This document shows positions 17,487 through 26,253 of a stretch of 64,000 nt of DNA, one piece after another (within the stretch, counting starts at the first letter, position 1; every line of letters starts with the position of its first letter). The stretch spans positions 186,001 through 250,000 of the forward strand of contig NZ_QLLY01000004.1 of the NCBI RefSeq assembly GCF_003259365.1. The letters are read 5' to 3'. The stretch comes from Streptomyces sp. PsTaAH-137 (lineage in GTDB: Bacteria; Actinomycetota; Actinomycetes; Streptomycetales; Streptomycetaceae). The position numbers were made by a program, and so were the translations under genes. Below the pieces are notes generated by a model. The model saw only the letters and a program-made list of their open reading frames with translations, searched no databases and was not told the origin of the DNA.

Positions 17487-18245
17487 GTGAGCACCGACAA
17501 CAACCGCGCCGTCGTCGTCACCGGAGCCGGTTCCGGCATCGGGCGGGCCGCCGCGCTCGCCTTCGCCGGGCAGGGCGACCGGGTGGTCGTCGCCGATCTG
17601 AACGCCGAGGCGGCCGCCGCGGTGGTCGCCGAGATCGAGGGCGCGGGCGGCACCGCCGTCGCCGTCGTCGGCGACCTGAGCGAGCAGAAGGTCGTCGACG
17701 AGGTCGTGGCGACGGCGCTCGCGCGGTTCGGCGCGGTCGACGTGCTCGTCAACAACGCCGGGATCATGGACTCGATGTCGGCCGTCGCCGATGTCACCGA
17801 CGCCGAGTGGGAGCGGCTGCTGCGGATCAACCTCACGGCGCCGTTCCTGCTGTCCCGGGCCGTGGTCCCGCACATGCTGGAGGCCGGGCGGGGCGCGATC
17901 GTCTTCACGGCGTCGGAGGCCGCGCTGCGCGGCTCGGCCGCCGGTGCCGCCTACACCGCCGCCAAGCACGGCATCGTAGGACTGACGAAGTCGATCGCCG
18001 TGATGTACCGGGGCCAGGGCATACGGGCCAACGCCATCGCGCCCGGCGGCACGGTCACCAACATCCAGCTCACCGTCGACCCCGAGGCCGCGGGCCCGCG
18101 GGCGCTCGGCGCCTACATGGGCAACGTCGGCACCCCGGCCGGCGCCGAGACCCAGGCCGCGGCCATCGTGTTCCTGGCCTCGGACGCGGCGAGCAACATC
18201 AGCGGGGCCGTCCTTCCGGTGGACGGCGGCTGGTCCGCGGTCTGA
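17487..18245 (+). CDS. Short-chain dehydrogenase/reductase
   Basis: A 252-residue classical SDR. It has the cofactor motif TGAGSGIG (12-19), a basic/acidic switch ADLNAE that favours NAD(H), NNAG (89-92), catalytic Ser143 and Tyr156-x-x-x-Lys160 (YTAAK), and the C-terminal SGAVLPVDGGWSAV typical of the family. The GTG start follows a GAGGAG site. It lies 64 bp after the MFS gene and probably shares its transcript and MarR control. The substrate is unknown. It ends three bases before the end of the convergent GbsR-like gene. Confidence 0.93.
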   Translation: MSTDNNRAVVVTGAGSGIGRAAALAFAGQGDRVVVADLNAEAAAAVVAEIEGAGGTAVAVVGDLSEQKVVDEVVATALARFGAVDVLVNNAGIMDSMSAVADVTDAEWERLLRINLTAPFLLSRAVVPHMLEAGRGAIVFTASEAALRGSAAGAAYTAAKHGIVGLTKSIAVMYRGQGIRANAIAPGGTVTNIQLTVDPEAAGPRALGAYMGNVGTPAGAETQAAAIVFLASDAASNISGAVLPVDGGWSAV

Positions 18246-18248
18246 GCC

Positions 18249-18734
18249 CTACAAAGGGTCTCCGTCCAGATCGAGCGTCTTGCGGTGCTCCCGCCAGCGC
18301 TCCATCATCTCGGCCAGCTCGGTCTGGACGAACTCGAAGAAGGCCAGCGTCTCGGCGAGGCGCCGGCCGGCCGGGGAGCCGGCGCCGATGGCGTCGGCTC
18401 CTTCGCGCAGGACGTCCTCCCAGCGCTTGAGCACGTTGTCCCGGTTGGTCAGCGCCTCGTACCACTGGTTGTCGTGCACCCGGAACAGATCCCGCCGGGT
18501 CCCCGGCTCGCGCTCCCGGGTGACCATGTGCTGCTGGGTCAGATAGCGCACCGCCCCCGAGACCGCGGCCGGGCTCACCCGCAGCCGCTCCCCCAGCTCG
18601 GCCGAGGTCAGCGCCCCGGAGTCGGAGGCGAGCAGCGCCGCGAAGATCCGCGCGGGCATCCGGGTCATGCCGGCCTCGACCAGCTGCGCCGCGAACCGCT
18701 CGACGAACCGGGCCCGCGCCTCTGCGGTGTCCAT
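18249..18734 (-). CDS. GbsR/MarR-family transcriptional regulator
   Basis: A 161-residue winged-helix regulator. Residues about 25-85 form the HTH (MPARIFAALLASDSGALTSAELGERLRVSPAAVSGAVRYL), and a C-terminal helical dimerisation segment (AETLAFFEFVQTELAEMMERW) is typical of the GbsR branch. The ATG start has an AAGGAG site. It is divergent from an ABC-2 exporter operon, with a perfect 16-bp palindrome between the start codons, so it very likely represses the exporter and itself. Homologous pairs occur widely in Streptomyces. Confidence 0.9.
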   Translation of the reverse strand: MDTAEARARFVERFAAQLVEAGMTRMPARIFAALLASDSGALTSAELGERLRVSPAAVSGAVRYLTQQHMVTREREPGTRRDLFRVHDNQWYEALTNRDNVLKRWEDVLREGADAIGAGSPAGRRLAETLAFFEFVQTELAEMMERWREHRKTLDLDGDPL

Positions 18735-18787
18735 ACCCCGCTCCTTGCTCGACGTTCAGAGCTGCTGAGTTTATATGCTTCCTTAAC

Positions 18788-18816
18788 TTCACAAATTTGT
18801 GAAACCAGCGTACTTT
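18788..18816 (+). promoter_or_regulatory. ABC-exporter promoter with overlapping palindromic operator
   Basis: Perfect 16-bp palindrome TTCACAAATTTGTGAA at 18788-18803. Its left half supplies a -35 box, TTCACA. Seventeen bases further is TACTTT (18811-18816), a good -10 box. The predicted transcription start then falls at or within a base of the ATG at 18824, and no ribosome site precedes that ATG, so the transcript is probably leaderless. A minus-strand TAAACT near 18765-18770 could be the -10 of the regulator gene, with its -35 in the same palindrome. Confidence 0.75.
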
Positions 18817-18823
18817 CACCAAC

Positions 18824-19729
18824 ATGACGAAGGCAATCACCGTCTCCGGGCTGCACAAGTCGTTCGGCCGCACGCACGCCCTCGACGGGCTCGACCTGGA
18901 CGTCGAGGCCGGAGAGGTGCACGGCTTCCTCGGGCCGAACGGGGCGGGCAAGTCGACCACCCTCCGCGTCCTGCTCGGCCTGCTGCGCGCCGACTCCGGA
19001 GCCGTGCAGCTGCTCGGCCGCGACCCGTGGGCCGACGCCGTGGAACTGCACCGCAGGATCGCGTACGTCCCGGGTGACGTGACGCTGTGGCGCAACCTCA
19101 GCGGCGGTGAAGTCATCGATCTGTACGGGCGGTTGAGGGGCGGGCTCGACCCGAAGCGCCGGGCCGAGCTCATCGAGCGGTTCGAGCTGGACCCCACCAA
19201 GAAGGGCCGCACGTACTCCAAGGGCAACCGGCAGAAGGTCGCCCTCGTCGCCGCCTTCGCCGCGTCGGGCGTCGACCTGCTCATCCTCGACGAGCCCACC
19301 TCCGGGCTCGACCCGCTGATGGAGGAGGTCTTCCAGACGTACGTGGAGGAGGCCGTCCGCGAGCACGGGCAGACCGTGCTGCTGTCGTCCCACATCCTCA
19401 GCGAGGTCGAGGAGTTGTGCGACCGGGTCTCCATCATCAGGAACGGACGGACCGTCGAGAGCGGCACCCTCGCCGACCTCCGCCACCTGACCCGGACCAG
19501 CATCACCGCCGAACTGGCCCGGGAACCGGCGGACTTGACCGCCCTCCCCGGCGTCCACGACCTCGACGTCCAGGGCCACCAGGTCCGGCTCCAGGTCGAC
19601 ACCGACAAGCTCGACGCCGTACTGCGCGCCCTGACCGCGTCGGGCGTACGGTCGCTGACCAGCACCCCGCCCACCCTGGAGGAGCTGTTCCTGCGGCACT
19701 ACGCCCAAGAGGGGGTGGCCGCGCGATGA
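18824..19729 (+). CDS. ABC transporter ATP-binding protein
   Basis: A 301-residue ATPase subunit of an ABC-2 exporter. Walker A is [10 protein letters not shown], the signature is [11 protein letters not shown] instead of canonical LSGGQ (usual in this antibiotic-resistance branch), Walker B is [13 protein letters not shown], and the switch histidine lies in [10 protein letters not shown]. The C-terminal 80 residues form the usual accessory domain. It is probably translated from a leaderless mRNA. Its stop overlaps the permease start (ATGA), so the two are coupled. Family members export polyether-type antibiotics or lipophilic compounds; the substrate here is unknown. Confidence 0.94.
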   Translation: MTKAITVSGLHKSFGRTHALDGLDLDVEAGEVHGFLGPNGAGKSTTLRVLLGLLRADSGAVQLLGRDPWADAVELHRRIAYVPGDVTLWRNLSGGEVIDLYGRLRGGLDPKRRAELIERFELDPTKKGRTYSKGNRQKVALVAAFAASGVDLLILDEPTSGLDPLMEEVFQTYVEEAVREHGQTVLLSSHILSEVEELCDRVSIIRNGRTVESGTLADLRHLTRTSITAELAREPADLTALPGVHDLDVQGHQVRLQVDTDKLDAVLRALTASGVRSLTSTPPTLEELFLRHYAQEGVAAR

Positions 19730-21306
19730 CCGCGGTGGCGGGCACCGGGACGCTGCTGAGGCTCGCGCTGCGCCGCGACCGGCTGATGCTCCCGCTGTGG
19801 GTCTACGTCGTCGCGCTGACCGTGATCTCCATGCCGCGAACGCTGAACGGCCTGTACGGCACGGCCGACCAGCGCGCCGGAGTGCTGACCACCATGCGGG
19901 CGAACGGCTCGCTGCGCGCCCTGTACGGCCCGGCGCTCGACGACTCGCTCGGCGGTCTCACCGTCTGGCGGGTGGGCGCGTACGCGGGGCTGTTCGCGGC
20001 GGCGATGAGCCTGCTGATCGTCGTACGGCACACCCGGGACGAGGAGGAGAGCGGGCGGCAGGAGCTGGTCTCCGCGGCGGGCGTGGGCCGCCGGGCGCCG
20101 CTCACCTCCGCGCTGCTCGCGGCGCTCGTCGCCAACGCCGCGGTGGCGGCGCTCATCACGGTCGGCATGGCGCTGACCGCCGACTCGGGGTTCGCGGGGG
20201 CGCTCGCCCTCGGCCTCGCGACCGGTGGCGCCGGGATGGTGTTCGCGACGCTGGCGGCGATCGTCGCCCAGTTCACCGAGAGCGCGCGGCTCGCGCGGGG
20301 GCTGAGCGCGGGCCTGCTGGGCGCCGCGTTCGTTCTGCGCGCGGCCGGGGACGCGGGCACCGCCGACGGCTCGTCGGTGCTGACCTGGCTCTCCCCCATC
20401 GGCTGGCTGGAGAACATCCACGCCTACGCCGGTGAACGCTGGTGGGTGCTGCTGCTGTTCGCGGCGGCCGCCCTCGCCCAGGGCGCGGTGGCGTACGTAC
20501 TGGCCGGGCGGCGCGACATCGGCATGAGCTTCTGGCCGTCGCGGCCCGGGCCCGCCCGGGGGCGCATCGGGTCGGCGGGCGGGCTCGCGTGGCGGTTGCA
20601 GCGCGGCAGCCTCCTCGGCTGGTCCCTCGCCTTCCTCGCCTCGGGCGTCGTCCTCGGCGGGGTGACCGACGGGGCGACGGACCTGGTCGGCGACAGCGAG
20701 AACACCCGCCGGATCATCGAGCGGATGGGCGGACAGTCCGGGCTCACGGACGCGTTCCTCGCCGGGATGACCGGACTGCTCGGAATGGTCGCCGCGCTCT
20801 ACGTCGTCCAGGCGGTCCTGCGGATGCACGCCGAGGAGACGGCCCAGCGCGCCGAGCCGGTGCTGTCCGGCGCGGTGGGCCGACTGCGCTGGGCGGCGGG
20901 CCACTTGACCGTCGCGTTCGCGGGCGCCGTGCTCGTCATGCTGCTCGGCGGGCTCGGTCTGGCGGCCGGTTACGGGCACGGCCTCGGCCCGGTCGTGGGC
21001 GCCTGCCTGGTCCAGCTCCCCGCCGTCTGGACGCTCGGCGCGGTGGCGGTGCTCCTCCACGGGCTCGCCCCGCGGGCCGCCGTCGGCGGCGGCTGGGGCG
21101 CGGCGGGCGCGGCGCTGCTGCTCGGCTGGATCGGCCCCGCGCTCGACCTGCCGCAGACGGTGCTGAACCTCTCCCCCTTCGGGCACCTGCCGAAGCTGCC
21201 GGGCGGGGAGATGGCATGGGGCCCGGTCCTCGCGCTGACCGGGATCGCGGCGGTCCTTGTCGCGGCGGGGCTCGCCGGGCTGCGGCGCCGCGATCTGTCC
21301 TCCTGA
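19726..21306 (+). CDS. ABC-2 type permease (tetronasin-exporter-like)
   Basis: A 526-residue integral membrane protein with about 12 hydrophobic segments arranged as two similar halves, each beginning with a short basic amphipathic helix ([40 protein letters not shown]). It ends in RRRDLSS, like other exporters of this family. The ATG overlaps the ATPase stop by four bases. Together they should form a complete exporter without other subunits. The regulator upstream and the absence of biosynthetic genes suggest a self-contained resistance or detoxification unit. Confidence 0.9.
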   Translation: MTAVAGTGTLLRLALRRDRLMLPLWVYVVALTVISMPRTLNGLYGTADQRAGVLTTMRANGSLRALYGPALDDSLGGLTVWRVGAYAGLFAAAMSLLIVVRHTRDEEESGRQELVSAAGVGRRAPLTSALLAALVANAAVAALITVGMALTADSGFAGALALGLATGGAGMVFATLAAIVAQFTESARLARGLSAGLLGAAFVLRAAGDAGTADGSSVLTWLSPIGWLENIHAYAGERWWVLLLFAAAALAQGAVAYVLAGRRDIGMSFWPSRPGPARGRIGSAGGLAWRLQRGSLLGWSLAFLASGVVLGGVTDGATDLVGDSENTRRIIERMGGQSGLTDAFLAGMTGLLGMVAALYVVQAVLRMHAEETAQRAEPVLSGAVGRLRWAAGHLTVAFAGAVLVMLLGGLGLAAGYGHGLGPVVGACLVQLPAVWTLGAVAVLLHGLAPRAAVGGGWGAAGAALLLGWIGPALDLPQTVLNLSPFGHLPKLPGGEMAWGPVLALTGIAAVLVAAGLAGLRRRDLSS

Positions 21307-21372
21307 CCCGCGCTCGGGCCCCCGTAAGCCGTGCGGGAACCCGGAAGAAAGGATTCAGCGTCCGTTACGGAC

Positions 21373-21621
21373 ATGGGCCAACGCACACAAGCCACCGCCG
21401 GCTGCCTCTCCGCGCTCGCCGGACTCGGTCTCGGACTCGCCGTCTGGTTCGGGCTCACCGAGGGGCGGGTCCACCGGTTCGAGACGGGCCCCGACTGGCG
21501 GCTCGTGTATCTCGCGCTGCCCGTCTGCCTCGCCGGGGGCATCGCCGTCGGCACCCTCGGCGGGCTTGTACTGCAACGGCTGCTCAGACCTCGACGGCAA
21601 GGCCCGCCAGACCCCGGATGA
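21373..21621 (+). CDS. Small two-helix membrane protein
   Basis: Predicted 82-residue protein with two membrane helices (around CLSALAGLGLGLAVWFGL and LALPVCLAGGIAVGTLGGLVL) and a basic/proline-rich C-terminus. The start is uncertain: the ATG at 21373 lacks a good ribosome site, and a GTG at 21331 would add 14 residues. Its last 38 bp overlap the end of the convergent P450 gene. The clear membrane topology and codon pattern suggest a real gene. No function is assigned. Confidence 0.55.
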   Translation: MGQRTQATAGCLSALAGLGLGLAVWFGLTEGRVHRFETGPDWRLVYLALPVCLAGGIAVGTLGGLVLQRLLRPRRQGPPDPG

Positions 21622-22795
21622 CGAAGTTCGGCTTGCGCTCCGGTTCGGCGGCGAGCCGCAGCGTGGGCGCCTGGGTGAGCAACGCCCGCATCGACGCGGC
21701 GAGTTCGAGCCGGGCCAGCGGTGCGCCGATGCAGTAGTGGATGCCCGCCGAGAAGGAGATGTGCGGGTTGTCGGCGCGGGTCAGGTCGAGCCGGGACGGG
21801 TCGGCGAAGACCGCCGGGTCGTGGTTGGCCGAGCCGAAGAGCAGGGCCACCTCCGAGCCGCGCGGAATGGTGGTGCCCGCGATCTCGATGTCCTCCAGGA
21901 CCCAGCGCTCGAAGAGCTGGAGCGGGGTGTCGTAGCGCATCAGCTCCTCGATCGCGGACGGCACGAGGGAGTGGTCGGCGCGCAGGGCGGCGAGCTGCTC
22001 GGGGTGGCGGAAGAGGGCCGCCCAGCCGTTCACCGTGGAGTTGACGGTCGCCTCGTGGCCCGCGTTGAGCAGCAGGACGCAGGTCGAGATCATCTCCTGC
22101 TCGGTGAGCCGGTCGCCGTCGTCATGGGCGGCGATGAGCCCGGAGACGAGATCGTCGCCCGGGGCCGCGCGCCGCTCGGCGATCAACTCCCGCAGATACG
22201 CGGTGAATTCGACGGATGCCGTCACGGCGGCCCGCGCGACCTCCTCCGGCGGGTTCAGCTCGTACATCCCGCAGATCGCCGCCGACCAGGGCCGCAGCGG
22301 AGCCCGGTCGGCCTCGGGCACGCCCAGCATCTCGGCGATGACGGCGACGGGGAGGGGTTCGGCGACCTGCGTGAGCAGATCGCCGCCGCCGTCCGCGACG
22401 AGCCCGGCCACCAGATCGGAGGCCAGCTTCTCCACGTACGGCTGGAGCCGCTGCACCGTGCGCGGGGTGAACGCCTTGGAGACGAGGCGGCGGATGCGGG
22501 TGTGGTCCGGCGGCTCCAGGTCGAGCATGCCGTGGTCGTTGAGGGTGTGGAACGGCTCGTGCTCCGGCGGCGGCGCCGTTCGGCCGAACTCCTCGTGGGC
22601 ATAGCGGTGTTGGTAGGTGCGGCCCAGTCTGCGGTCGCGCAGCAGCGCGGAGACGTCGGCGTGGTGCGGGATCAGGTACTGGTTCGTGGGCTCGAACCAG
22701 TGGGCCCGGCCCTGCTCGCGGAGTTCCGCGTACGCGGGGTACGGGTCGGTCAGGAAGGCCGGGGACCAGGGGTCGAAGGGGGCGGTGTCGTTCAT
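21584..22795 (-). CDS. Cytochrome P450 (CYP107-like)
   Basis: A 403-residue soluble bacterial P450. The I-helix motif is AGHEAT (245-250; usually AGxET or AGxDT, so one residue is inserted or shifted), the K-helix ExxR is E284-R287, and the heme loop FSAGIHYCIGAPLAR carries the ligand Cys355. Length and N-terminus match CYP105/107-type enzymes. From memory, S. coelicolor carries CYP107T1 at the syntenic position. Electrons would come from a ferredoxin encoded elsewhere; none is adjacent. Substrate unknown. It is monocistronic and converges on the small membrane protein gene. Confidence 0.93.
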   Translation of the reverse strand: MNDTAPFDPWSPAFLTDPYPAYAELREQGRAHWFEPTNQYLIPHHADVSALLRDRRLGRTYQHRYAHEEFGRTAPPPEHEPFHTLNDHGMLDLEPPDHTRIRRLVSKAFTPRTVQRLQPYVEKLASDLVAGLVADGGGDLLTQVAEPLPVAVIAEMLGVPEADRAPLRPWSAAICGMYELNPPEEVARAAVTASVEFTAYLRELIAERRAAPGDDLVSGLIAAHDDGDRLTEQEMISTCVLLLNAGHEATVNSTVNGWAALFRHPEQLAALRADHSLVPSAIEELMRYDTPLQLFERWVLEDIEIAGTTIPRGSEVALLFGSANHDPAVFADPSRLDLTRADNPHISFSAGIHYCIGAPLARLELAASMRALLTQAPTLRLAAEPERKPNFVIRGLAGLAVEV

Positions 22796-22875
22796 GGCGT
22801 GACGTTAGTGCGCGGGGGTGGGGTGCGGGTAGGGGGTGCTCGTCTGCCGGGTTGCTCCGGGTGGGCGGGTGCGGC

Positions 22876-22914
22876 TTTCGTCGTGGCTGGTCGCGCAGTT
22901 CCCCGCACCCCTGA
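22876..22914 (-). repeat. Dispersed intergenic repeat (single copy)
   Basis: One copy in minus orientation, with CGCACC in place of CGCGCC in the GC arm, located 26 bp downstream of the end of the response-regulator gene. Same family as at 4.9, 15.1, 25.1, 30.7, 34.2 and 38.9 kb. Confidence 0.85.
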
Positions 22915-22940
22915 AGCGGGCTTCGCTCGCTCAGGGGACG

Positions 22941-23606
22941 TCAGCCGGGGGTCACCAGGCGGGCCTCGTAGGCGAAGACGGCCGCCTGGGTGCGGTCGCG
23001 CAGGCCGAGTTTCACCAGGATGCGGCTGACGTGGGTCTTGATCGTCGACTCGGCGACGACGAGCCGTTCGGCGATCTCGGAGTTCGACAGGCCCTGCGCG
23101 ATGAGGACGAGGACCTCGGTCTCGCGGTCGGTGAGTTCGCCGTACGCGCCCGGGTTCTGCGCCGCCGGGAGCTTCGGGGTGTCGGACAGCTTCGAGAACT
23201 CGGTGATGAGGCGGCGGGTCACGGACGGCGCGAGCAGCGCCTCGCCGGACGCCACCACCCGTACCCCGTCGGCGAGTTGGCGGGCGGAGGCGTCCTTCAG
23301 GAGGAACCCGGAGGCGCCGGCCCGCAGCGCCTCGTACACGTACTCGTCGAGATCGAAGGTGGTCAGGACGAGGACCTTCGTCGCGGTTCCGGCGGCGGCG
23401 ATCTCGCGGGTCGCGTCGATGCCGTTCATCTCGGGCATGCGGATGTCCATGAGGACGACGTCGGGGGCCAGGTCGCGGACGCGGGCGACCGCCTCGATGC
23501 CGTTGACCGCCTCGCCGACGACCTCGATGTCGGGCATCGCGTTGAGCAGCACCGAGAATCCCTCGCGGACCATCATCTGGTCGTCGGCGATCAGCACCTT
23601 GATCAT
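22941..23606 (-). CDS. NarL/LuxR-type response regulator
   Basis: A 221-residue two-component regulator. The receiver domain contains acidic residues DD (8-9), phospho-acceptor Asp54 (VVLMDIRMPEMNG), the switch Thr in VLVLTTFD, and Lys in GFLLKDA. The C-terminal LuxR helix-turn-helix is ELTDRETEVLVLIAQGLSNSEIAERLVVAESTIKTHV-like, about residues 155-215. Its ATG overlaps the sensor-kinase stop (ATGA), so the pair is translationally coupled. Target genes are not evident nearby. Confidence 0.95.
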   Translation of the reverse strand: MIKVLIADDQMMVREGFSVLLNAMPDIEVVGEAVNGIEAVARVRDLAPDVVLMDIRMPEMNGIDATREIAAAGTATKVLVLTTFDLDEYVYEALRAGASGFLLKDASARQLADGVRVVASGEALLAPSVTRRLITEFSKLSDTPKLPAAQNPGAYGELTDRETEVLVLIAQGLSNSEIAERLVVAESTIKTHVSRILVKLGLRDRTQAAVFAYEARLVTPG

Positions 23607-24922
23607 GCGTCGGCCTCCGGCGCGGTGGCGACCGGCACGAAGACCGTGATCTCGTAGCCGCCGTCGTCCGTCTTCCCCGCCGTCATCTCGCCGCTGAGCA
23701 TGGAGACCCGCTCCCGCATCCCTGTGATGCCGTGCCCGGCGCCGGGCGAGGGCTTCAGCAGGCCGGTGGCCGGGCCGTTGACGACGCGCAGGCCGAGCCC
23801 GCCGAGCACGTAGCTGACCTCGACGGTCGCCTCGGCGCCGGGCGCGTGGCGCAGGGTGTTGCTCAGCGCCTCCTGCACGATCCGGTACGCCGACAGCTCG
23901 ACGCCGGGCGGCAGGTCGCGGACCGCGCCGGTGACGGTCCTGGTGACGGTCAGGCCCGCCTCCCGCACGTTCTCCAGGAGCCGGTCGAGGTCGGCGAGCG
24001 TGGGCTGCGGGGCGTCGGGCGCCGTCGGGTACGCGGCCGATTCCACCCGTACGACGCCCAGGACCCGGCGCAGCTCGGTCAGGGCCGCCACCGCGTTCTC
24101 CCGGATCGTGACGAACGCCTGCTCCAGCTCGGGCGGGGGGTTCTCGACGCGGTAGGGGGCCGCCTCCGCCTGGATCGCCACCACCGACATGTGGTGGGCG
24201 ACGACGTCGTGCAGTTCCCGCGCGATGGTCGTGCGCTCTTCGAGCAGGGTCCGCTTGTCGCGCTCGACGGCGGTGACGGTGCGCTCGGCGACGACCTGGC
24301 GCTGGGTGGTGCGGTTCACCTGGATCAGGACGACGAGGGCGAGCACGACGCCGGAGAACATCGCCATCGGCACCGCATCGCTGTCGTACCAGCCGCCGAA
24401 CAGCCCGCCGCCGACCACCCCGTACACCCCGCTGATCGCCCACATCCACGCCGCCGTGCGCGGGCGGGTGCGGGCGGCGACGATCGCCATCACCGCCGTG
24501 TGCGCGAAGATGCTGCCGCCGGCCCACGGGTAGAGGCCGCCGCCCTCCACGACGAGGACCGGGGCGGCGGCCAGCGAGATCCACCAGGCGAACACCGGGC
24601 GCACCAGGGTGAGCGCCACGGGGGCGGCCGCGATCGCCCCCAGGGCCAGGGCGGCGAACTCGTCGGCGGAGGCCAGCGCGCCGATCCCCAGGCTGATCAG
24701 CGTCAGGCACACGACGACGATGTGCGGCACGATGTCCAGCTCCCGCCGTATCTGCTCCGGGAACAGCCGGGCGAACGGGCCGTCCGTCGCGAGGCGCGGC
24801 AGCGGGCGGTAGGCCCGCACGTCCCGGAAGAGGTCCGCGCGCAAGCCTCGCAGCGCCGACTGCACAGAACTGAACTCGGGGCTGCGTTCTCGCGTGCCCG
24901 CGCTGCTGGTCGTCTCGGTCAT
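23603..24922 (-). CDS. Two-component sensor histidine kinase (HisKA_3 type)
   Basis: A 439-residue membrane kinase. About five or six hydrophobic segments (residues 65-205) lack an obvious large extracellular domain, suggesting intramembrane sensing. The dimerisation/phospho-acceptor helix contains ARELHDVVAHH with His238, followed by an ATPase domain (SAYRIVQEALSNTLRHAPGA for the N box; GHGITGMRERV for the G box). The ATG at 24922 is chosen because the open frame upstream is repeat DNA. Coupled to the downstream response regulator. The signal is unknown; this class is common in cell-envelope stress responses. Confidence 0.94.
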   Translation of the reverse strand: MTETTSSAGTRERSPEFSSVQSALRGLRADLFRDVRAYRPLPRLATDGPFARLFPEQIRRELDIVPHIVVVCLTLISLGIGALASADEFAALALGAIAAAPVALTLVRPVFAWWISLAAAPVLVVEGGGLYPWAGGSIFAHTAVMAIVAARTRPRTAAWMWAISGVYGVVGGGLFGGWYDSDAVPMAMFSGVVLALVVLIQVNRTTQRQVVAERTVTAVERDKRTLLEERTTIARELHDVVAHHMSVVAIQAEAAPYRVENPPPELEQAFVTIRENAVAALTELRRVLGVVRVESAAYPTAPDAPQPTLADLDRLLENVREAGLTVTRTVTGAVRDLPPGVELSAYRIVQEALSNTLRHAPGAEATVEVSYVLGGLGLRVVNGPATGLLKPSPGAGHGITGMRERVSMLSGEMTAGKTDDGGYEITVFVPVATAPEADA

Positions 24923-25018
24923 GCCCCGACGGTACGGCTCCGCCGCATCCCCGGTCGTCCCCAGGGAGACGGGTCCCCCGGGTCCGCCCTGAGTACTACG
25001 CGCCCTCGTCTGCGGGTC

Positions 25019-25230
25019 TCGTCGTGGCTGGTCGCGCAGTTCCCCGCGCCCCTGAGATGCGCACTTCGTGCGCCATCTCATCAACAGAGGCGCAGCCTCT
25101 GAAGGGGAGGCGGCGCGTAGCGCCTGCCTCAGGGGCGCGGGGAACTGCGCGAGAAGCGGCCACCGGCCCGCACCCGACGACGAAACGCAGGCCTTTAGGG
25201 GCGCGGGGAACTGCGCGACCAGCCACCCAC
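25019..25230. repeat. Cluster of three dispersed repeats with extra hairpins
   Basis: The 325-bp gap 24923-25247 holds three repeat copies: minus orientation at about 25019-25056, plus at about 25128-25188 and 25196-25230. Between them are a GAGATGCGCACTTCGTGCGC hairpin (the 15.17-kb element inverted) and other short stem-loops (GAGGCGCAGCCTC; GGCGCGTAGCGCC). It lies immediately after the end of the formamidase-like gene. No gene was seen. Confidence 0.9.
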
Positions 25231-25247
25231 CCACGCGCACCCGGCGA

Positions 25248-26123
25248 TCAACAAGCCAGCTGCTCGATCTCCTCCGCGACCACCGCGCAGGCATCAGCCG
25301 CCGGATCGATCAGCGGAAAGTGGCCGACCTCCTCCAAGAACGTGACCCCCACGACCTCACCGGCCTTCGCCGCCGCATCGGCATACGCCTCCGCGAGAGC
25401 GACCGGCACCGTGGTGTCCGTACGTCCCTGGACCAGCGTGGTGGCGATGCCTGTCGGGAGGAGGAGGGAGGGATCCGCGTACGGGCGGCGCGCATCGAAC
25501 AACCCGGGCTCACCGCCCAGGAGTTGACCGGCGGCGCCCCCGCACACCCCCAACTCCTCCGCAAGCGCGAGATCCGCGATCGGAGCGAGCGCGACGACCC
25601 CGCGCAGGGCCGCCGGAGCCCGGGTGAACCAGGGCGCGTCCTCGGGCAGCACATGCCGCGCCGCCGCCCACAGCGCGAGCTGCCCACCCGCGGAGTGCCC
25701 GACGGCGACGACGCGCCGGGCGTCCGCCGTGGGCAGATGCTCGGCGGCCAGCGCGGGCAGCGCGTCGAACGCGGCCGCCACATCGTCGAACGTCTCCGGC
25801 CACCGCCCCGCGACCGGCCCGCCGGCCCCCTGATGCGGCAGCGAACTCCCGCGCCGGTACTCGACGTTGGCCACGGCGAACCCGCGCCGCGCGAGGAAGT
25901 CGCACAGCGGGCTCAGATGCGTGCGGTCGTACGGGGCCCGCCACGCGCCGCCGTGCAGGGCGACGACCAGCGGGGCCGGACCGGCGGCGTCCCGCGGCGC
26001 GTAGAAGTCGACTACCTGATCCGGGTGATCGCCGTACGCGGCAGTGACGTCCGGGGGGACGGCGGGGTGCGAGAAGGCCGATGTCTCCTCGGCCTTGTCG
26101 CGGGCGACGGCTTCGTCCGGCAT
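25248..26123 (-). CDS. Alpha/beta hydrolase, probable kynurenine formamidase
   Basis: A 291-residue alpha/beta hydrolase of the esterase/lipase type. The oxyanion-hole motif HGGAW and the nucleophile elbow GHSAGG are clear; a late Asp (RTDTTVP) and His (EEVGHFPLIDP) can complete the triad. The ATG at 26123 has a TTGGAG/GAGAGG site. HGGxW plus GHSAG is typical of N-formylkynurenine formamidases of the BNA7 type. With tryptophan 2,3-dioxygenase and kynureninase encoded 0.7 kb away, that role is likely but inferred. It is transcribed divergently from the TetR gene and lies in the same direction as kynU-tdo but separately. Confidence 0.8.
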   Translation of the reverse strand: MPDEAVARDKAEETSAFSHPAVPPDVTAAYGDHPDQVVDFYAPRDAAGPAPLVVALHGGAWRAPYDRTHLSPLCDFLARRGFAVANVEYRRGSSLPHQGAGGPVAGRWPETFDDVAAAFDALPALAAEHLPTADARRVVAVGHSAGGQLALWAAARHVLPEDAPWFTRAPAALRGVVALAPIADLALAEELGVCGGAAGQLLGGEPGLFDARRPYADPSLLLPTGIATTLVQGRTDTTVPVALAEAYADAAAKAGEVVGVTFLEEVGHFPLIDPAADACAVVAEEIEQLAC

Positions 26124-26213
26124 GCTCCAACCTCTCAACGCCCAGAGGAACCAGCGGGGTAAGCGGACGCTACCAGGGAGATCACGTCCGTCGACACGCA
26201 CAGTCACCATGAC

Positions 26214-26242
26214 GACCGAATAAACGGTCCTGCGGTTCCGTT
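26214..26242. promoter_or_regulatory. Candidate TetR operator and leaderless tetR promoter
   Basis: Between the divergent formamidase-like and TetR genes lies GACCGAATAAACGGTC (26214-26229; 5-bp arms), overlapped by AACGG-N10-CCGTT (26223-26242). A TACTCT -10-like box (26242-26247) ends six bases before the tetR ATG, which has no ribosome site, suggesting a leaderless mRNA. The -35 region is weak. Confidence 0.45.
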
Positions 26243-26253
26243 ACTCTTCCGGC

